Shown: in pieces, positions 23,366 through 36,379 of the stretch
How the letters are laid out: every line of letters begins with the position of its first letter
How positions within the stretch are numbered: the first letter of the stretch is position 1
Assembly (NCBI GenBank): GCA_022579005.1
Contig: MU401582.1
Coordinates: forward strand, 1 to 64,000
Reading direction: 5' to 3'
DNA: 64,000 nucleotides
Source of the DNA: Poronia punctata
Lineage: Eukaryota; Ascomycota; Sordariomycetes; Xylariales; Xylariaceae
Notes under the pieces: model-generated
Databases searched by the model: none
What the model was told of the DNA's origin: nothing
Seen by the model: only the letters and a program-made list of their open reading frames with translations
Position numbers and translations under genes: made by a program

Positions 23366-24643
23366 ATTGAGAAGATCTGCTTGATCGGACTCCGGGTAGT
23401 CGATGGATCACTACAGAACACGATGCAGGTAAATCTCTGGATTACGTATTGCCACTCGACAGATACAAGGGTCCCGACGCCGTGGGGATCGATGGACAGA
23501 GCGCGAGAAAAAACTTATGAAACCAAGTAGGTATGTCGTTGCTGGAAAAGACCAGGTCTATAGAAGCTGGCGGTAATTAGTGGAAGGGCAACCTGGGTAA
23601 GGTAATACGAGGAGAGTGCAATTGCACCAAAGTCCTGGCGGTGGCTTCGCGCCCCCTCTTGCGCACTTCTGATTTTGACCAGCAAGGTGAGATGATTGGT
23701 ATTACCAATTGATCAGGTGTTCCTTATGTGAATCTGCGTATCTGATAGTTGTTGATGGTGGTTTGGTATGTAGTGCTTGTTGTGGATTGTTGCCGACCTT
23801 TGATGCTGCTAGCCTGTAAATGCTCGGGCTAGGTAGGTGTTGGGGTAAAGATCCCTAATTGTCCTGCCAATTCAAAGGAAATGTACATTGGCGTTGACTG
23901 GCTTGCTTAGCTAATCCATCAATTGCCTGCCTCCGCTGCAGTCCGCATGCCAACAACGGCACGAACAAGCAAGGTTACATAAGCAGTAACATCCCACCAT
24001 TACCAACATATTTGTGCTACCGATAAGATAAGCCACCGACGTTATCCACGTATTTCCTCAGCAGAGTCAAGTTGAAATCAGTAAAGTTTCATAGAGCTCA
24101 ACAGTCTGCCAGATTACATGCAGATTGATCGAATTTGACTACATCGTCGGCATCGTATGATTACACATTTAATCTCACTTGATCAGAATATTGCACATGA
24201 TTTGTTTAATAACGGTGTTTTCTTTTTTGCATCAAACATATCAAAGACATGTTCCATGATCGAAAAAGGTGCAAACTACCCTGGCAGCCCTGGTAAACTC
24301 CGAATTCCCAGCCAACCAACTCCGAAACTCAAAGCAATAAAGGGGAAGCTCATCTTGCACCCTCGTTATTAAAATGTAATACAAATGCTTATAACACCAT
24401 GATCCACCCAAGGATATTCCTGTCCTCGAAGCATCATGTCATAAACTCGTGACCCAAGTGTTCCGTTGCGTGGGAAGTTCGTCTTTATCGCTTCCAGACA
24501 AGTGCCCAACGCCGCGCTAAATTCAACCTTCAAAACCACCCCCGTTACCAGACAATGCCCAGAACGAAAAACGTGTATACCTACCGTTGGTGTGATTGAT
24601 CTCTTGTAGTTTTGAGGCTGTTGCAACACTAAAGCCGAGCTGC
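23366..24643. other. intergenic: TOA1 promoter and CDC20 3' flank
   Basis: 1.3 kb separates TOA1 (minus, starting at 23365) from the stop of CDC20 (minus, 24644). It should hold the TOA1 promoter and the CDC20 3' untranslated region. I see no further gene. A short plus-strand open frame at 24157-24372 lacks recognisable features. Confidence 0.5.
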
Positions 24644-26434
24644 TTATCGGATCGTCATCTGTCTGGCCATCTCAGCCTTGGCGCCCGAGCTGGAGACGGT
24701 GGAAGAGCCAGGCTTCTTCTCAAAGATCTTCCAGAATTTCAAGCTCTCGTCGGCAGCAGCAGTGGCGAGCATCTGTCCATCAGGGCTGAGACAGCTGTGG
24801 AGGACACGGCTCTCGTGAGCGGGGATCTCGACGTTGCGGACGAGGGTGGGATAGCTCCAGATGCTGAGCGAGTTGTCGGGGAATCCGCTGGTGCTGACAA
24901 TCTCACGGTAGCTAGTGCTCCACCGAAGGCTGGTGACCTGAGAACCGGTATCGATGCTGTTGACACGGGCTCCAGATGTCGTGTTCCAGAAGTGGATGTG
25001 GCGATCGTACGAACCACCGCCGGTGGCGAGGAGGTTCATGTTCCAGGGGCACCAGGCGAGGGCCTTGACGGCAGCCTTGTGGTTGGTCTTGGTGAACTTG
25101 GGGACAGCCAGGGATCGAGCGTCCCAGATAGAGACCAGGTTGTCGTTGCCGCCAGTAGCGAGCTGGGCACCATCTGATCGCCATTCCAGTCCGCAGACCT
25201 CGGAAGTGTGAGACACGAGCTCGGCAACCTTGTGCTCGGCGACACGGACGTCGTGGTTGTAGACGAGACCACTGCGAGCACCGGTCGAGAGGAGGTGCTT
25301 GTTCCAACCCATGACGCCAACGCGGGTGTCGTGTCCGAACATGCTGCGAATCTTGGTACCTTCAGCAACGTCCCAGATCTGGACCTCGCCAGTTCCCATA
25401 CCAACGCCGACGTAGGCGCCATCATCAGACCACTTGACACTGCTGACATATGTATCCGGGCTGGTCTCCAAGAGGCAGCTGACGGAACCCTCGTCGGCCG
25501 ACCAGACGTAGACATTGCGCTCCAGGCCAATGGCCACCTGGTTACCGGTACTCCAGTCGAGCAAGTTCAGGTAATAGTCATCGATCAGACCGGGTGCGTC
25601 GAGGACACGCTCTGGAGCGGTGGCAATGCGGCGTCTGAATTGGGCAGAGCTGGCGCCAGCGGGCTTCAACGGTCGGTTGTACTGTTGACGAAGGTCGATG
25701 GGCTTGGACGACTCTGGTGGGGCGGGCTTGAACTGAAGGATTCTGGTGTTCAGGTTGACACCGCATGCATTGGCCAGAGAATCTTGGTATGCCACCGTGT
25801 TTGGCGAAGGACGGGAGTAGGTCGTAGCATCTTCATCATCGTCGTCGTTGATGCTAAGTCCTTCCAAGGACGCAATAGCGGCGTCGGTAGCCGAAGAAAG
25901 AACAGAAGACGACTCGCTAGAGTTGGTCTTGGATCGAGACTTTTCTGGAAGATCCAACTTGCCAGAGCCGACGTTGGCAATGGCAGAGCTGTTGCTTCGA
26001 TTGGGGATGTACCGATCAGCAGCGTAGGTCAGAGTCGTCTTGTGGGACTTGTGACGGATGGTCTTCTTGGCCTTGGCAGATGAAGGAGTCTGTGTGTGTC
26101 CTGTGCCGACGAGTGTGAAGTCCGAAACGCCAAGCTCGAGGGCTTTCCGAGGTGTCGCCGCGCTACGAGCAATGTTGGACTTGGGCGAGTCACGGTGAGA
26201 TGACCTTGTGCTAGGCTTGGCGAAATGTGCAGTCAGGTTTCCTCCATAGACCGACTTGGTCGGCCGCGACTTGTCTTGGTGTCTCTCTGGCGTGCATGGT
26301 GAAGAGCTCAGGGAAATGACATTGTTTGTGCGCTGTCTGGGAGACGGAGTAAGGGGCATGCGTCCACCAGCAACGCGAGAAGAGAAGATACCCTTGTGGG
26401 ATTTGATGGGTGTCGATACTGCAACTGATGCCAT
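24644..26434 (-). CDS. CDC20: APC/C activator Cdc20 (Slp1-like WD40 protein)
   Basis: This is a coactivator of the anaphase-promoting complex that selects securin and cyclin B for destruction and is the target of the spindle checkpoint. It is a single exon of 596 aa. The N-terminal third is basic and low-complexity. It carries the C-box DRYIPNR (140-146), which docks on the APC/C. RILQFK (231-236) sits where the family has its KILR-like motif. RRRIATAPERVLDAPGLIDD (268-287) leads into YYLNLLDW and a seven-bladed WD40 propeller to about residue 570. The protein ends in Ile-Arg, the IR tail that binds APC3/Cdc27. DDYYLNLLDW and the PERVLDAP context fit Cdc20/Slp1 better than Cdh1/Fzr. Length agrees with filamentous-fungal Cdc20. 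It shares an upstream region with the divergent kelch-BTB gene. Confidence 0.93.
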   Translation of the reverse strand: MASVAVSTPIKSHKGIFSSRVAGGRMPLTPSPRQRTNNVISLSSSPCTPERHQDKSRPTKSVYGGNLTAHFAKPSTRSSHRDSPKSNIARSAATPRKALELGVSDFTLVGTGHTQTPSSAKAKKTIRHKSHKTTLTYAADRYIPNRSNSSAIANVGSGKLDLPEKSRSKTNSSESSSVLSSATDAAIASLEGLSINDDDDEDATTYSRPSPNTVAYQDSLANACGVNLNTRILQFKPAPPESSKPIDLRQQYNRPLKPAGASSAQFRRRIATAPERVLDAPGLIDDYYLNLLDWSTGNQVAIGLERNVYVWSADEGSVSCLLETSPDTYVSSVKWSDDGAYVGVGMGTGEVQIWDVAEGTKIRSMFGHDTRVGVMGWNKHLLSTGARSGLVYNHDVRVAEHKVAELVSHTSEVCGLEWRSDGAQLATGGNDNLVSIWDARSLAVPKFTKTNHKAAVKALAWCPWNMNLLATGGGSYDRHIHFWNTTSGARVNSIDTGSQVTSLRWSTSYREIVSTSGFPDNSLSIWSYPTLVRNVEIPAHESRVLHSCLSPDGQMLATAAADESLKFWKIFEKKPGSSTVSSSGAKAEMARQMTIR

Positions 26435-27709
26435 ATTGTCTGATTGTGGAATATATGACGGAAGTGGGAAGTAGTTCCGAGAGTAAAGAAACTTGATAAG
26501 CTCCGATGAATCGAACGGGCTCCAAGAGACTCAACCTAATGGTTCCTGGAAGTGTTGTATTGTGTCGTTAGTAACTGCTGTCGTATTGTGTTCGATAAAT
26601 CGAAGTGTGCCTTCTGGAAGAATGGCTTCAATGTCGGAGGGGCGATCAGATGGCTGTGAACAGCGAAGAGATCTAGCGGACTATGAAGGATTGCTTGCAA
26701 AAGGCTTTGATAGTTTTGATTGTCTGCGAGACGGCGTGTATAGAGCTTTGATGCAGGGTGGTAGAGAGAAGTATGTGTGGGTGGTTGTAGTGAAGAATGG
26801 GAAGGGAAGAACTGAAATTCAAAGTTCATATTCGTCATCTTTTATTTACATTATTGGTGGGGCGTTGACACAACAACGAGTGTCCCGTTTCCCCTTCGTT
26901 GCTCTGGGGGGCCGCTAGCCCCAGAGACTGTACGCCTCATTAGTTCAGCCCCAAATGTGGACCCTTTTTAATTGCAAGCTGCAGCCTAACCCCATCAAGA
27001 ACTGCCGTCAATTTGCTACAATTGTAATAATTACTTGTCATTTGCACACAGTATCCGCACGTGCCGCTCCCAGTGTGGTCCTTACCCACTCCTTCAGTAA
27101 CAGCTGAATGGCTGTGGTGGCTCAATCAGAGAAAACCTGTACTCGTGACACGTATGTCCGTTTCTGGGGAAAATGTTCTAGGAAGTCTGAAAGGCTGCAT
27201 TTATTCAAACATTCTATATTTGACTTCGATTGTACTTGTATATATTTGCCTATCATTACACGTAAACCCAAAATCGCCCTCTGATACGAAGTAGAATTTC
27301 ATATCCTTGCCACCCAAGGTTTGCATTTTGGGAGCGAAAACCGGCACCGTGTAGGTAAAGTAGTGTATACCTACTCTTCCCGCTTCTGCTTCCAATAACA
27401 GGTAGGTACCTAGTCGTAACCAAGAATCGAGCCCCCCACTTGCCCCCGGTCTTAGAACCTGACCCATTCTCATTAATTAACCCCCAACTTAGCTTCTCAC
27501 AATACCGGAAACCCAACCAAAGCCGTGGCCCTCCTTTGTCTTCAAACATCGACACGCATACGACCATCGCCTATCAAAGGTAGCAGCGACTCTTTGTCGC
27601 CCCACTCTTACATGCGGTATTGGCGGATTGGCCGACATTTGGAAGGTTATTGACCAGGTAGATAATTCGCCTTCATCCGACTTTTCCATCTGCCGAGCAG
27701 GATACCATC
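26435..27709. promoter_or_regulatory. divergent promoter region of CDC20 and the kelch-BTB gene
   Basis: 1,275 bp separate the start of CDC20 (minus) from the start of the kelch-BTB gene (plus). Both promoters and 5' untranslated regions must lie here. Short open frames in the interval overlap on both strands and show no domain. I could not identify specific operator sites. Confidence 0.5.
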
Positions 27710-30173
27710 ATGTCTCGCACATTAAACCCGTCCACACCGACCATCGGTTCACCTTCTCTATTTGGTGGTCCCGTTCCTAGCACATCTAGCGCCTCCAGTG
27801 CCGTGCCTCCGACTCCGACCGCAACGGCCCCGCCTGCTCCCAGCTCGGCTCCCAGCTCGGCTTCCAGCTCGAACGCGCCGACTCCCGTATCCACGGCCTC
27901 ATCGGGCAACAACACGTTCGTCATGCCTAACTCGGCTCTTAAGAACCGGGCTGTCATGGATGGGTACCGCCCAAAGGTGACTCGGACACTCGGCCAGAGA
28001 CCAGCTTGTCTTGTTAATGCCTCTGTCGCATATTGTGGAAAAAACCAAATCTATGCCTTTGGAGGTTTCGACCAATACACCGACGAGGTCTACAACCACG
28101 TGCTGAAGTTGGATCTGAACAACTACCAGTGGAGTCTTGTCGACAACTATGGCGATATACCCGGCGTCAGAATGGGTAAGTGTTTTCTTCTCATTTGAAA
28201 CTGTCATGCGTGGTTGCGCTCGGCGAGGCAATAGGCTTATCATGCGGGAATCTGAATCTAGGGCACACTGCTACGCTGTACCAAGGCGACAAACTTTTAG
28301 TATTTGGCGGCGAGAACGAGCATCGCACATATCTTTCTGACCTCATTGTTTTCGACTTGAAGACGGCGCACTGGACGCAGCCACAGGTTTCTGGCCATGT
28401 GCCCCAAGGCCGGGCGAGGCATGCCGCCGTCCTCCACGATGACAAGCTCTTTATCATTGGCGGCATCACAGGGCACGACAATTATGTCCTGGACGACATT
28501 TGTTATCTGGACCTCAAAACCTTTACATGGTCAAGAAACTGGCGCTTCGTTGGAAGATTTGATCACTCTGCCTATGTATGGTACGTATTTCGTCCCCCTC
28601 TTTAAATCCGCATAGGTGTTCTGAATCTGAATTCCCATGTTAACCGCGGATCAGGGCGGACCGGATTTGGGTCTTTGGTGGCCTTAGTGAGGACATGGAC
28701 AAGAGCGGCGAATTATGGTGGCTCGATCTCAAAGGAAGTCCGGCTTTCGAAACCCTGCCTCACATCGGTTTGAGCCTGGACAGAAATATGGCGATGACCC
28801 GCGCAGCCGATATGCCTCGACCGTCTTATGCCATAGGACCTCCAGCGATTGTGGGAAGCTCTGGATATGCAGCCAACTCTCGGACCCCTCAAGTCAACAC
28901 GCCTTCGTTCCAACTCAAGTCCTATGCACCTATGGCGCTGGGTGCCGTCTCCTCCCTGAAATTCCTCTCGGGCATGAACGTGCCTTCTCAAGTACCGGGC
29001 ACTCACTTCCACCTCTACTCGTCTGGCACCTTGCTTGACTTTGTGACCCCGGCGACGACGATGTCGTCGAAAGATTGTGCTTTGTCGGCGCTGGATTTAT
29101 CGACTTTGCGATGGCAAAAGCTGGCCGAAGGTCGAGAGATCTTCAACTCCAACTTCCGCTGGCACTATTGCACGATGAACGACGACGGTACCAAGGCTTG
29201 GCTGCTCGGCTGTCCGATGGACTCTGTTAACGACCTCAGCCCGAACGGGTACGAAGAATACTTGAGCGATATTATGGAAATTGATCTTCGGCGTTATGGC
29301 TTCCTCGGGAACAACATGGTGCCGGAATCTCGATCAGGCCTCTGTCGTCCGACTTCTAGCACCCGTGTCCAGGACCAGCCGTCAAAGGGACTCGGGCTAG
29401 ATCTGGCCAGACTCTTCAACCAACCGCCGGAGACGGGCAGCGGGACAGACTTCGTAATCACGGCGCTGGGCGAGGGTGAAGAAGATGACATAATGAGCTC
29501 CGGTCTGATCCGTGCCGGCGACATACCGGGCACGCAAAACTGGTTTTCACCAGATGCCAAGACGTCACCCCCTATTCACGTCCACAAGCTCATCCTGCAA
29601 GCCCGCTGGCCCCATTTTGCACGGCTGTATAAAGCACAGATGGCCGAGTTCCACACTAAGAAAATGCATATCCCCGAGCCCTATCCGGTTGTCAAGGCGT
29701 TCCTCTACTATCTCTATACGGATAGCATCCACGCCAGCGAGGGGGTTACGGAGCTCGCCGATGTGGCCGGGCTATTAGTCATGTCAAACATCTACAACAT
29801 CCAACACCTGCGCCTTCTATGTGTGAACCGACTATCCAAGGAGCTCGATGTCGACCACGCATGTATCATCTGGTACTGTGCCGGACTGGCGAGCGAAGAC
29901 TGGCTACGCAGGAGGGCAGCAAGCTTTTGCCTGACACATTGGGGCCGCATCGTCCGAACCCAAGGTTTCGCTCGACTACCTCGCAACTCACTAGTCGAGC
30001 TGTCCCAGGAGATCGACACCGAGGGAAGAGTCATCGGCGGCGAGGAGCTCGATTACGCCGACAGTTACCGTGGCCGAGACTGGCTTCATCGGAAAGATAG
30101 CGTGAGCAGCGAACGAACGCAAACTATGGCATCCGATGTGGAAGATGACTCGGAAGGCATGGACATTGCTTAA
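27710..30173 (+). CDS. kelch-repeat and BTB domain protein (Ral2/LZTR1-like architecture)
   Basis: This is a predicted kelch propeller plus BTB protein of 767 aa. Exons are 27710-28175, 28262-28580 and 28655-30173, with introns of 86 and 74 nt. An S/P/A-rich N-terminus (residues 1-85) precedes kelch blades: QIYAFGGFDQYTDEV, KLLVFGGENEHRTYLSDL, KLFIIGGITGHDNYVLDD and RIWVFGGLSEDMDKSGELWW. The second half holds a BTB fold starting PIHVHKLILQARWPHF near residue 567, with FLYYLYTDSI and a BACK-like helical tail (LLCVNRLSKELDVDHA). Architecture resembles fission-yeast Ral2 and animal LZTR1, which act on Ras signalling; the link is by architecture only, and the substrate or partner is unknown. The second intron falls inside a kelch repeat, and joining TG to G restores the Trp of HSAYVW-ADRIWVFGG. 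Confidence 0.85.
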
Positions 30174-32815
30174 TGTCTGTCTTCTTTCGCTCTCCCTTTT
30201 CTTCCTACTTTAATATTACCTAGACCCATCCCGCCGCTAGCTAGGGATGTTGAAACCCCACATCAGGGGTTTCTTTTCTTCTTTTTAAACAAGAAGAAAG
30301 AAGGAAGGAAGGAAGGAGATAATGATGTTTGTATGACTACACGTTATTCCCAGTTATTCTTTCTGGGATAACGCAAATACGAAGCGACGAGGGAACGGTC
30401 TGCTCTTTCATATGTGTAGAATGGCGTTTTGCGGCTGATGTTCCTACATTGATCTCAACTAAGGGGGCTTTGCTTTGGGACATAAGAGACAGATGCTGGG
30501 CATCATTATCTATGACAAAACAAGAGAAATACCGAAAGGGGTGTGTAAGGCGTTTTTACTTTACTTTGGGTTGAGGAAGGGAAGGAAAGGAAAGGAAAGG
30601 GGAAAGCAGATACCTACCTACAAATTTTCTTATGTATTCTAGGAGAAGGGGGGGCAGATTAAGATTCCCGGGTTTTAGAGAGGTACTACATAGGCATCTA
30701 TCAATTTGACTCTTTTAGACAGACTTTTATCTCCACGGATGTTTGATAGATAGTGAGTCCTTACCACTTCTAACTTGTAAAATAGGTAAGTGGTTTGTGT
30801 AACCCTGCCTTGGCTATTATAGTAACTTTCTTTTGCCCAAGGTGAAGATGAAGAATCACTTCTCCTCGTAAATCTACTTACCTAGGTTACATCCCTCATA
30901 CATACCTTACATACATACATGTACAGGCTTATTACAGAATCAATATGGGTAATCACCTAAGCTAGGTACGTTACCTATCATATCTAGACTTACACAATAA
31001 ATATTAAAAATCAGACCAAATTAAAGATAATATCCTGGCTCGTCCTGCGATTCAAATTATGCCCATTTATCTCTAGTATTTACCTACTTAAATAAAGCAA
31101 GTAGGTTAAAGGTTAGCTTAAACATATTACATATGTGTAAATACCTACAGCAAAAACTACTCCCACTAGGCATCCTAGCGTGACTTGCATCGGGCCGTAG
31201 GTACCTAGGTTAGGTGATAATTAAATAACATATGTATGTAACAAACGTGGGCGTCATATGTAACCCGGCTTGGCTCTCGTCACAAAAGTCCATCCATCCG
31301 GGGATACCTAAGGTGTGCTGTCCGTCCATCCTATTCCGCCTTCCTTCCTTCCTTGCCTTTCTGGTGCCTGCTTACATACATACCTACCTATGTACATACT
31401 ACATTTTACCTACCTGTAAATATCAATGGATATATAGGTTAAAAGAGATTAGAAGCAAGAGATGGAGAAGAAGATGGATCATAACACAAAAGGTTTGCAT
31501 GGAAATACGTCCAGGTTAGATGTTCCTTGACTGGATTAAAACAGGCACAAAATAATAGCAAACACATATATCATAGAGACAAGGCAGAATAGAGGCAACC
31601 GTGTACTTGCAGAAAATAAAACGCTACCCGCTTCAAATGTAAAGAGTAGGTGTGACAAGGCCCGAACCGAGCCATCACACATGCTCCCATGCCCGCTGAA
31701 GACGGGTTCAAGGTGACTATCAAACGACTTTTCTGTTTATACCCCCCCTCCCCCTCCCCCTCCCATTTGTATGTGCAGCGAGATTCCATGCAAAACACAC
31801 AAGAACTCTCGCAATCATCTCCGTATAGCTATATTGTAGCGGCATGGCTTGCGCATTGGTCTTGTACCCAATCACGTAGCCAAGTGCAAACAACAACTCG
31901 GGGGGACTGGAACAGTTCCCATGAGGCCAGAGTCCACAGTCTACAGTTTATAGACCTTCTCTTCCCCATACCCTTGGGCAATAAACAGCCGTGAGGCAGA
32001 GGGAACACCCCGACAAAACGAAGTGTTCCACAATCTATAACAAGACAGAATGTTTTGTTCGGTTGTTTGGTCAGCAGCCGAGAGAGAAATCGAATCGCTT
32101 ATACCCCTTTTCCATATACCGACCCCCCAACATCACCATTGTCTTTCGTGTCCCTAACATGTCTTGACATCCCATTGCTTTTTGTCTATCTTTTTATCTA
32201 TGCCAATCTCCGCTTTTCATTCTCCTGGTGACTCGGACATGAATAATTGCAGCCGGGCCATCAGCCACCATCTTAGCCACATGTGCATCGTCATGAAATC
32301 GTGTATCTGGCTTCCTCCTTAAAGCGAGACCAGACATGACAGGATTTTCTAACAAGTAGGAAGAAAACCCTAAAACAAAAAGGAAATGACCGGAGAGACT
32401 GGGTCGCAAATAGGCCGTTATGCTGAGAAAAAGCAGGAACGCCGCCAATCATGCCATATGAACAATACCCCAATTTTCCGAAACCCGGGGAAATCAACTG
32501 CATCGAGCTATAAGAGAAAAAAAACGAAAGGAAGAGAAGAAACGAGAAAGAAAAGGCGGCGAGGAAGCGAGGTATACGGCAGGGTATCCAGTCTAGAAGG
32601 AAAACTCTATATGTACAATCGACGCGAGCAGGGTACAGAATGCCAAAGCTCACGCCAAATCGAGCTGAAGGACGAATATAATATTCGCATCGTGTGACGA
32701 GCCGGATTGGATCGAGGGTTGTCCGTGTGCCTTGGGTCTGGTCCTGACTTGGTTTTGCTTGCATTGCCGAGGGGCCAGTCTATTAAGTTATGGGGGATAC
32801 TTGAGAAGGCCCGCT
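30174..32815. other. convergent intergenic region
   Basis: 2.6 kb lies between the 3' ends of the kelch-BTB gene (plus) and the Sfp1-like gene (minus). Both 3' untranslated regions should be here. The stretch is AT-rich with AAGG runs near 30299-30317 and 30570-30600 and TACCTA tracts. I find no supportable gene. Confidence 0.55.
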
Positions 32816-35379
32816 TCACATTTGCATATCCTCGCCAATACCAGGCAGCCCATGGTTGTTCAAATTACTCATGTTGAAGGGCAGCTGGCTATTCGATAGA
32901 TTGGCCCGGATGCTTGCTGCCTGCGCCTGGATCTCGCAAGCTGACGAGTGTTGTTTGTGCTATCAAGGAGTGTTAGCATGTTCCGCCCAAGTTACTTCAG
33001 TCCCCAATGATGGGTGAGTGCATCCTTACGTATTTCAGTCCGTTAAGATTCTTGTACCGTTTGTGGCAGTACTCGCACTTGTGAGGTTTCTCTTTCTCCA
33101 TGCCAGTCTCGCCTGGGTATGGCGCAGAGGTCTCGGGGTTCACAATGGAAAAGGTACCGTCTCCATTCTCGTGCAGCTGTTGGTTCTGATGCCCGTGTTG
33201 CTTATGGTACCTACAAATCCGCTGTTAGCAAACATAGCCCGTGAGAGAGGAGAGTAACTAAAAGTGTTGAAACATACTTGAGCCCGTTCTGGTTCTTGTA
33301 GGCTTTCTCGCATCCTATTACCGGGCATTTGAACGGTTTGTCTTCTTCCGGCGGCATGGTAAACGTCTCCGGGTTCGCTATCGCCCGTTGCAATGCGGCT
33401 AGGTGAGTGGGATCGGTAATGTTCGGAAACTGGCTCTGGTCTAGGCCGAATTGCGCCATCTGCTGCTGGAGGGCTCGCTGTTGGTTGGCCGATGTGCCGT
33501 TCGGGCTATAAAGTCTCTTGGCCGGATCCTGAATGAAGTACTCGGACAAGGCCGAGGTGTTGAGGTTACCGACTGCGCTACTGAGATCCATGAAATCCAG
33601 AGAAGAATTATCCGCCACGTTGTCGGAACCATTCCCCATTCCCGATTGATTCGTCGTGAGCGTCGGCGTATTCACCGACGAGACTGTCGGGTTGTTCTGA
33701 TACCCAAAACCGGATGCGCCCGGAGTGGGAGGTTGTGATGTCCGCAATGCCTGGTTGAGACCCGAGCTGTTCAACTGCAGCTGCGGTCTCTGCTGACCGA
33801 ACATTTGTCTCGTCTGCTGAATCGTCCGGTGGCTGTTGTCGTCCATCTCCATCATTCCGACTGCATCGTCCATCTCCATATCTCCAACCGCGTCCATATC
33901 ATCGTTGTTCGATTGCATATTGCTCAGTTGGGCCTGCTTGTTGGAATCCATGTTCATCGATTGTCGACCCCCGTGCATATTACCGAAGTTCATGCCCGAA
34001 TTACCGTTTGTCCCCGCCATCCGGTTCTGTTGGCCAAAGCCCATCTGTGCTTGATTGAAACCCTGCACATCCGGGCGTCCCGAATTCATCGACATAGAAG
34101 CCCTACTGCTGACAGAAAGTCTGTGGGGCATCCGAACGCCGCTACCATTTCGGTTTCCCTGTGCGTTGAGGCCAGTATGGATCGTCTCGTAATGGCGGAG
34201 GAGGTCGTGCATCGTATCAAGCTTCTGATCGCAGCATACAAAGTCCCGCAGGTACTCCGCTTCCATTTTAGGTATGTACGAGTTAGAATGAAACGAAGGG
34301 GACTGCGCGGCGCCGGTAAACGGCGAGGTACCAGTCATTGCAAGGCTGTTGTTCCATGGTTAGCTCGGCGAGATCATATCAACCTTATCCCCCCCACTAC
34401 CGACTGGCAGTATGCCTCCGTGCACCAATACCAGCTGGTTTTCTTCCAGCATGAGCCTTGAAAGGGGGGGCCGATAATGTCGCAATGCACGGTGAAAGCC
34501 TACAGTCACAAAGCAGAAAATGAAGAGGGAAATAGTAACTTACTCGTCTCGAATGAAACTTCCAACAGAAAGACCTCCCCAGCTCATTCCATTCATCATG
34601 CTGCCAGCTAAACTCTCGCGCCGTGCTCGATTCGCATTTTCTCGATTTGGATTGATCATGGAGATAGGCTTGGGGCCAGCGCTCACGAACGAGTCCTGGC
34701 GACTGCGGCCGACGGCCGAGTCGAGTGCGGGGCCGGTAGTCATGTCGACGTCGTCACCGGCGGGAAAGTTGGATTCGTCGTCGTTGAAGGCTAAAAACTC
34801 GAGTTCGAGGTCCTGCGGGGGGTTTGGTGATGCGTTGTGGGAGTTGTGGGCGCTAGTGCCGTATTGTGGGATGCGGATGGGTTTAATGGTTGAATGTGAC
34901 TCAATGCGATCAGTCAGATGGGGCTGATCGACAGGCGTGGCCGGTTGTGGCGAAGGTGATAGAGATGAGAGTGAGCGAGAAGAGGAGGGTGTGGGAGCGG
35001 AAGTGTAAACAGCAGCAGCAGCAGCGGCGGCGGCGACGGCGGTGTTGGTGGTAGCGGAGGAGAAACAAGAGGAGGAGGGATGGGAATTAGTATGGGTAAG
35101 GTGGTTTGGATGATAATTATTATTTTGGATCGGCTTTTTGGCCTGGTTCGTCTGGGAAGGGGATTTTGACTGGGACGGGGACTGCGACCGGGACTGGGCC
35201 TCCTGGGTCTTGTTAAGCGTGGACTTGCTTGTCTCGTCGTTCCCTCGACGGCTGCTGAAAGGTAACGACGGAATGGACTCGGGGCAGTCGGTGCTAGGCC
35301 CTGACTGAGTACTAGCGCCAGGACTGGCAGAGCCACCAAACCACCGGCCTAGGAGGCCTTGGCTTCTGCCCTGGCTCAT
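32816..35379 (-). CDS. SFP1: Sfp1-like C2H2 zinc-finger transcription regulator
   Basis: This is a putative nuclear regulator of the Sfp1 family. In budding yeast Sfp1 links TOR and nutrient signals to ribosome genes and cell size; the role here is inferred. Exons are 35379-34544, 34345-33278, 33210-33030 and 32959-32816 (introns 198, 67 and 70 nt), giving 742 aa in frame. The N-terminus is S/P/Q-rich. The conserved block SWGGLSVGSFIRD-DLAMTGTSPF spans intron 1. A divergent first finger (FVCCDQKLDTMHDLLRHYET, about 310-336) is followed by an N/Q/M-rich linker. The family's paired C-terminal fingers follow: KPFKCPVIGCEKAYKNQNGL (about 615-640), then KPHKCEYCHKRYKNLNGLKY with HKQH (about 676-700), separated by HENGDGTFSIVNPET. 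The reading frame stays open upstream of the chosen ATG, so the start could be more distal. Confidence 0.88.
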
Positions 35380-36379
35380 GATGACAGGGGTGCGAGGAAG
35401 AAGAGTGGGTCCTGTTACGGTACAGTCCTGGCTCGAGGCAACTGGTGCGAGTTGGTGGGTCACAGTGGACTCAGGGCTCCAGTGGGTGGGTACCGTTATG
35501 TGGAGACTCTGAGGTCGTCTTCGATTCGTGGGCAATCCTTGGCGGCCGCCTTTTTTGGAGCAACGAATCCGGCGCAACACTCGTCGAGGTATCGTACGTG
35601 TCGAAGCGCAGACGCAAACATAGGCACAAGCGGGCTTGGCCGCTGACGCAGACGCCGACGCGGGCGCAGACAGTAATGTGCAGGAGCGGGTGCGGAAGGC
35701 GAATATCCTTCGATGTAGGCGCTGTCCGCAATATGCAACAGTCTATCGCCACGCTCGTCGGTGAATATATTATTATTGAGACGGTGTCCCGACGGCCTAG
35801 GTAGGTGAACTTGTGGTTCGTATGTGGTCGGTCGTGTACGGCGAATGGATTCTCAGAACAGGTAGCGTGTAACGGTCGTGTAACCGCACGTTCTGTAGGG
35901 CACACTACTTGTACTTGGGGGTACTGTTGTTGGAGCTACCACAAAGGGTACGCAGGTAGGGAACTGTCTACAGAACAGGATGACAAGATTAGATACCCGA
36001 AGCTTCGAGGGAAAAACTGGTTGATCCAGAAATAGATATATCGCAGTAAAGGACTGATGAAGGAGCAGGTGGCGTGTCTTGAAAGGTATTGAATATGTGT
36101 TTAAGAAACGAACAAGACAAGTTCGAAATCTGGGGGATTGGGGTAGACTAGTATATGTTCTTAACTGCTTGAGTTTATGTAACATGCACAGCTTCGGGAG
36201 CGGCAAGCTGTCACTAGTCTTGTGTGTCCACTAAACGTGCAGTGATGATTTAAAAGAGGAGAGGTAGTAAGTAATGATGGGGGTTTGCGACTAATAAGAA
36301 AGTAGCACAGTACAAGTGACCATGATGGCGAAATGGCGCCAGGTAGATTTGTCGCGGCGTTAAGAGACGGATGGGTTAC

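Noticed and set aside
25208..26083. 291-codon plus-strand frame opposite CDC20
   Set aside because: Antisense shadow of a GC-biased coding exon. The minus-strand WD40 protein is unambiguous.
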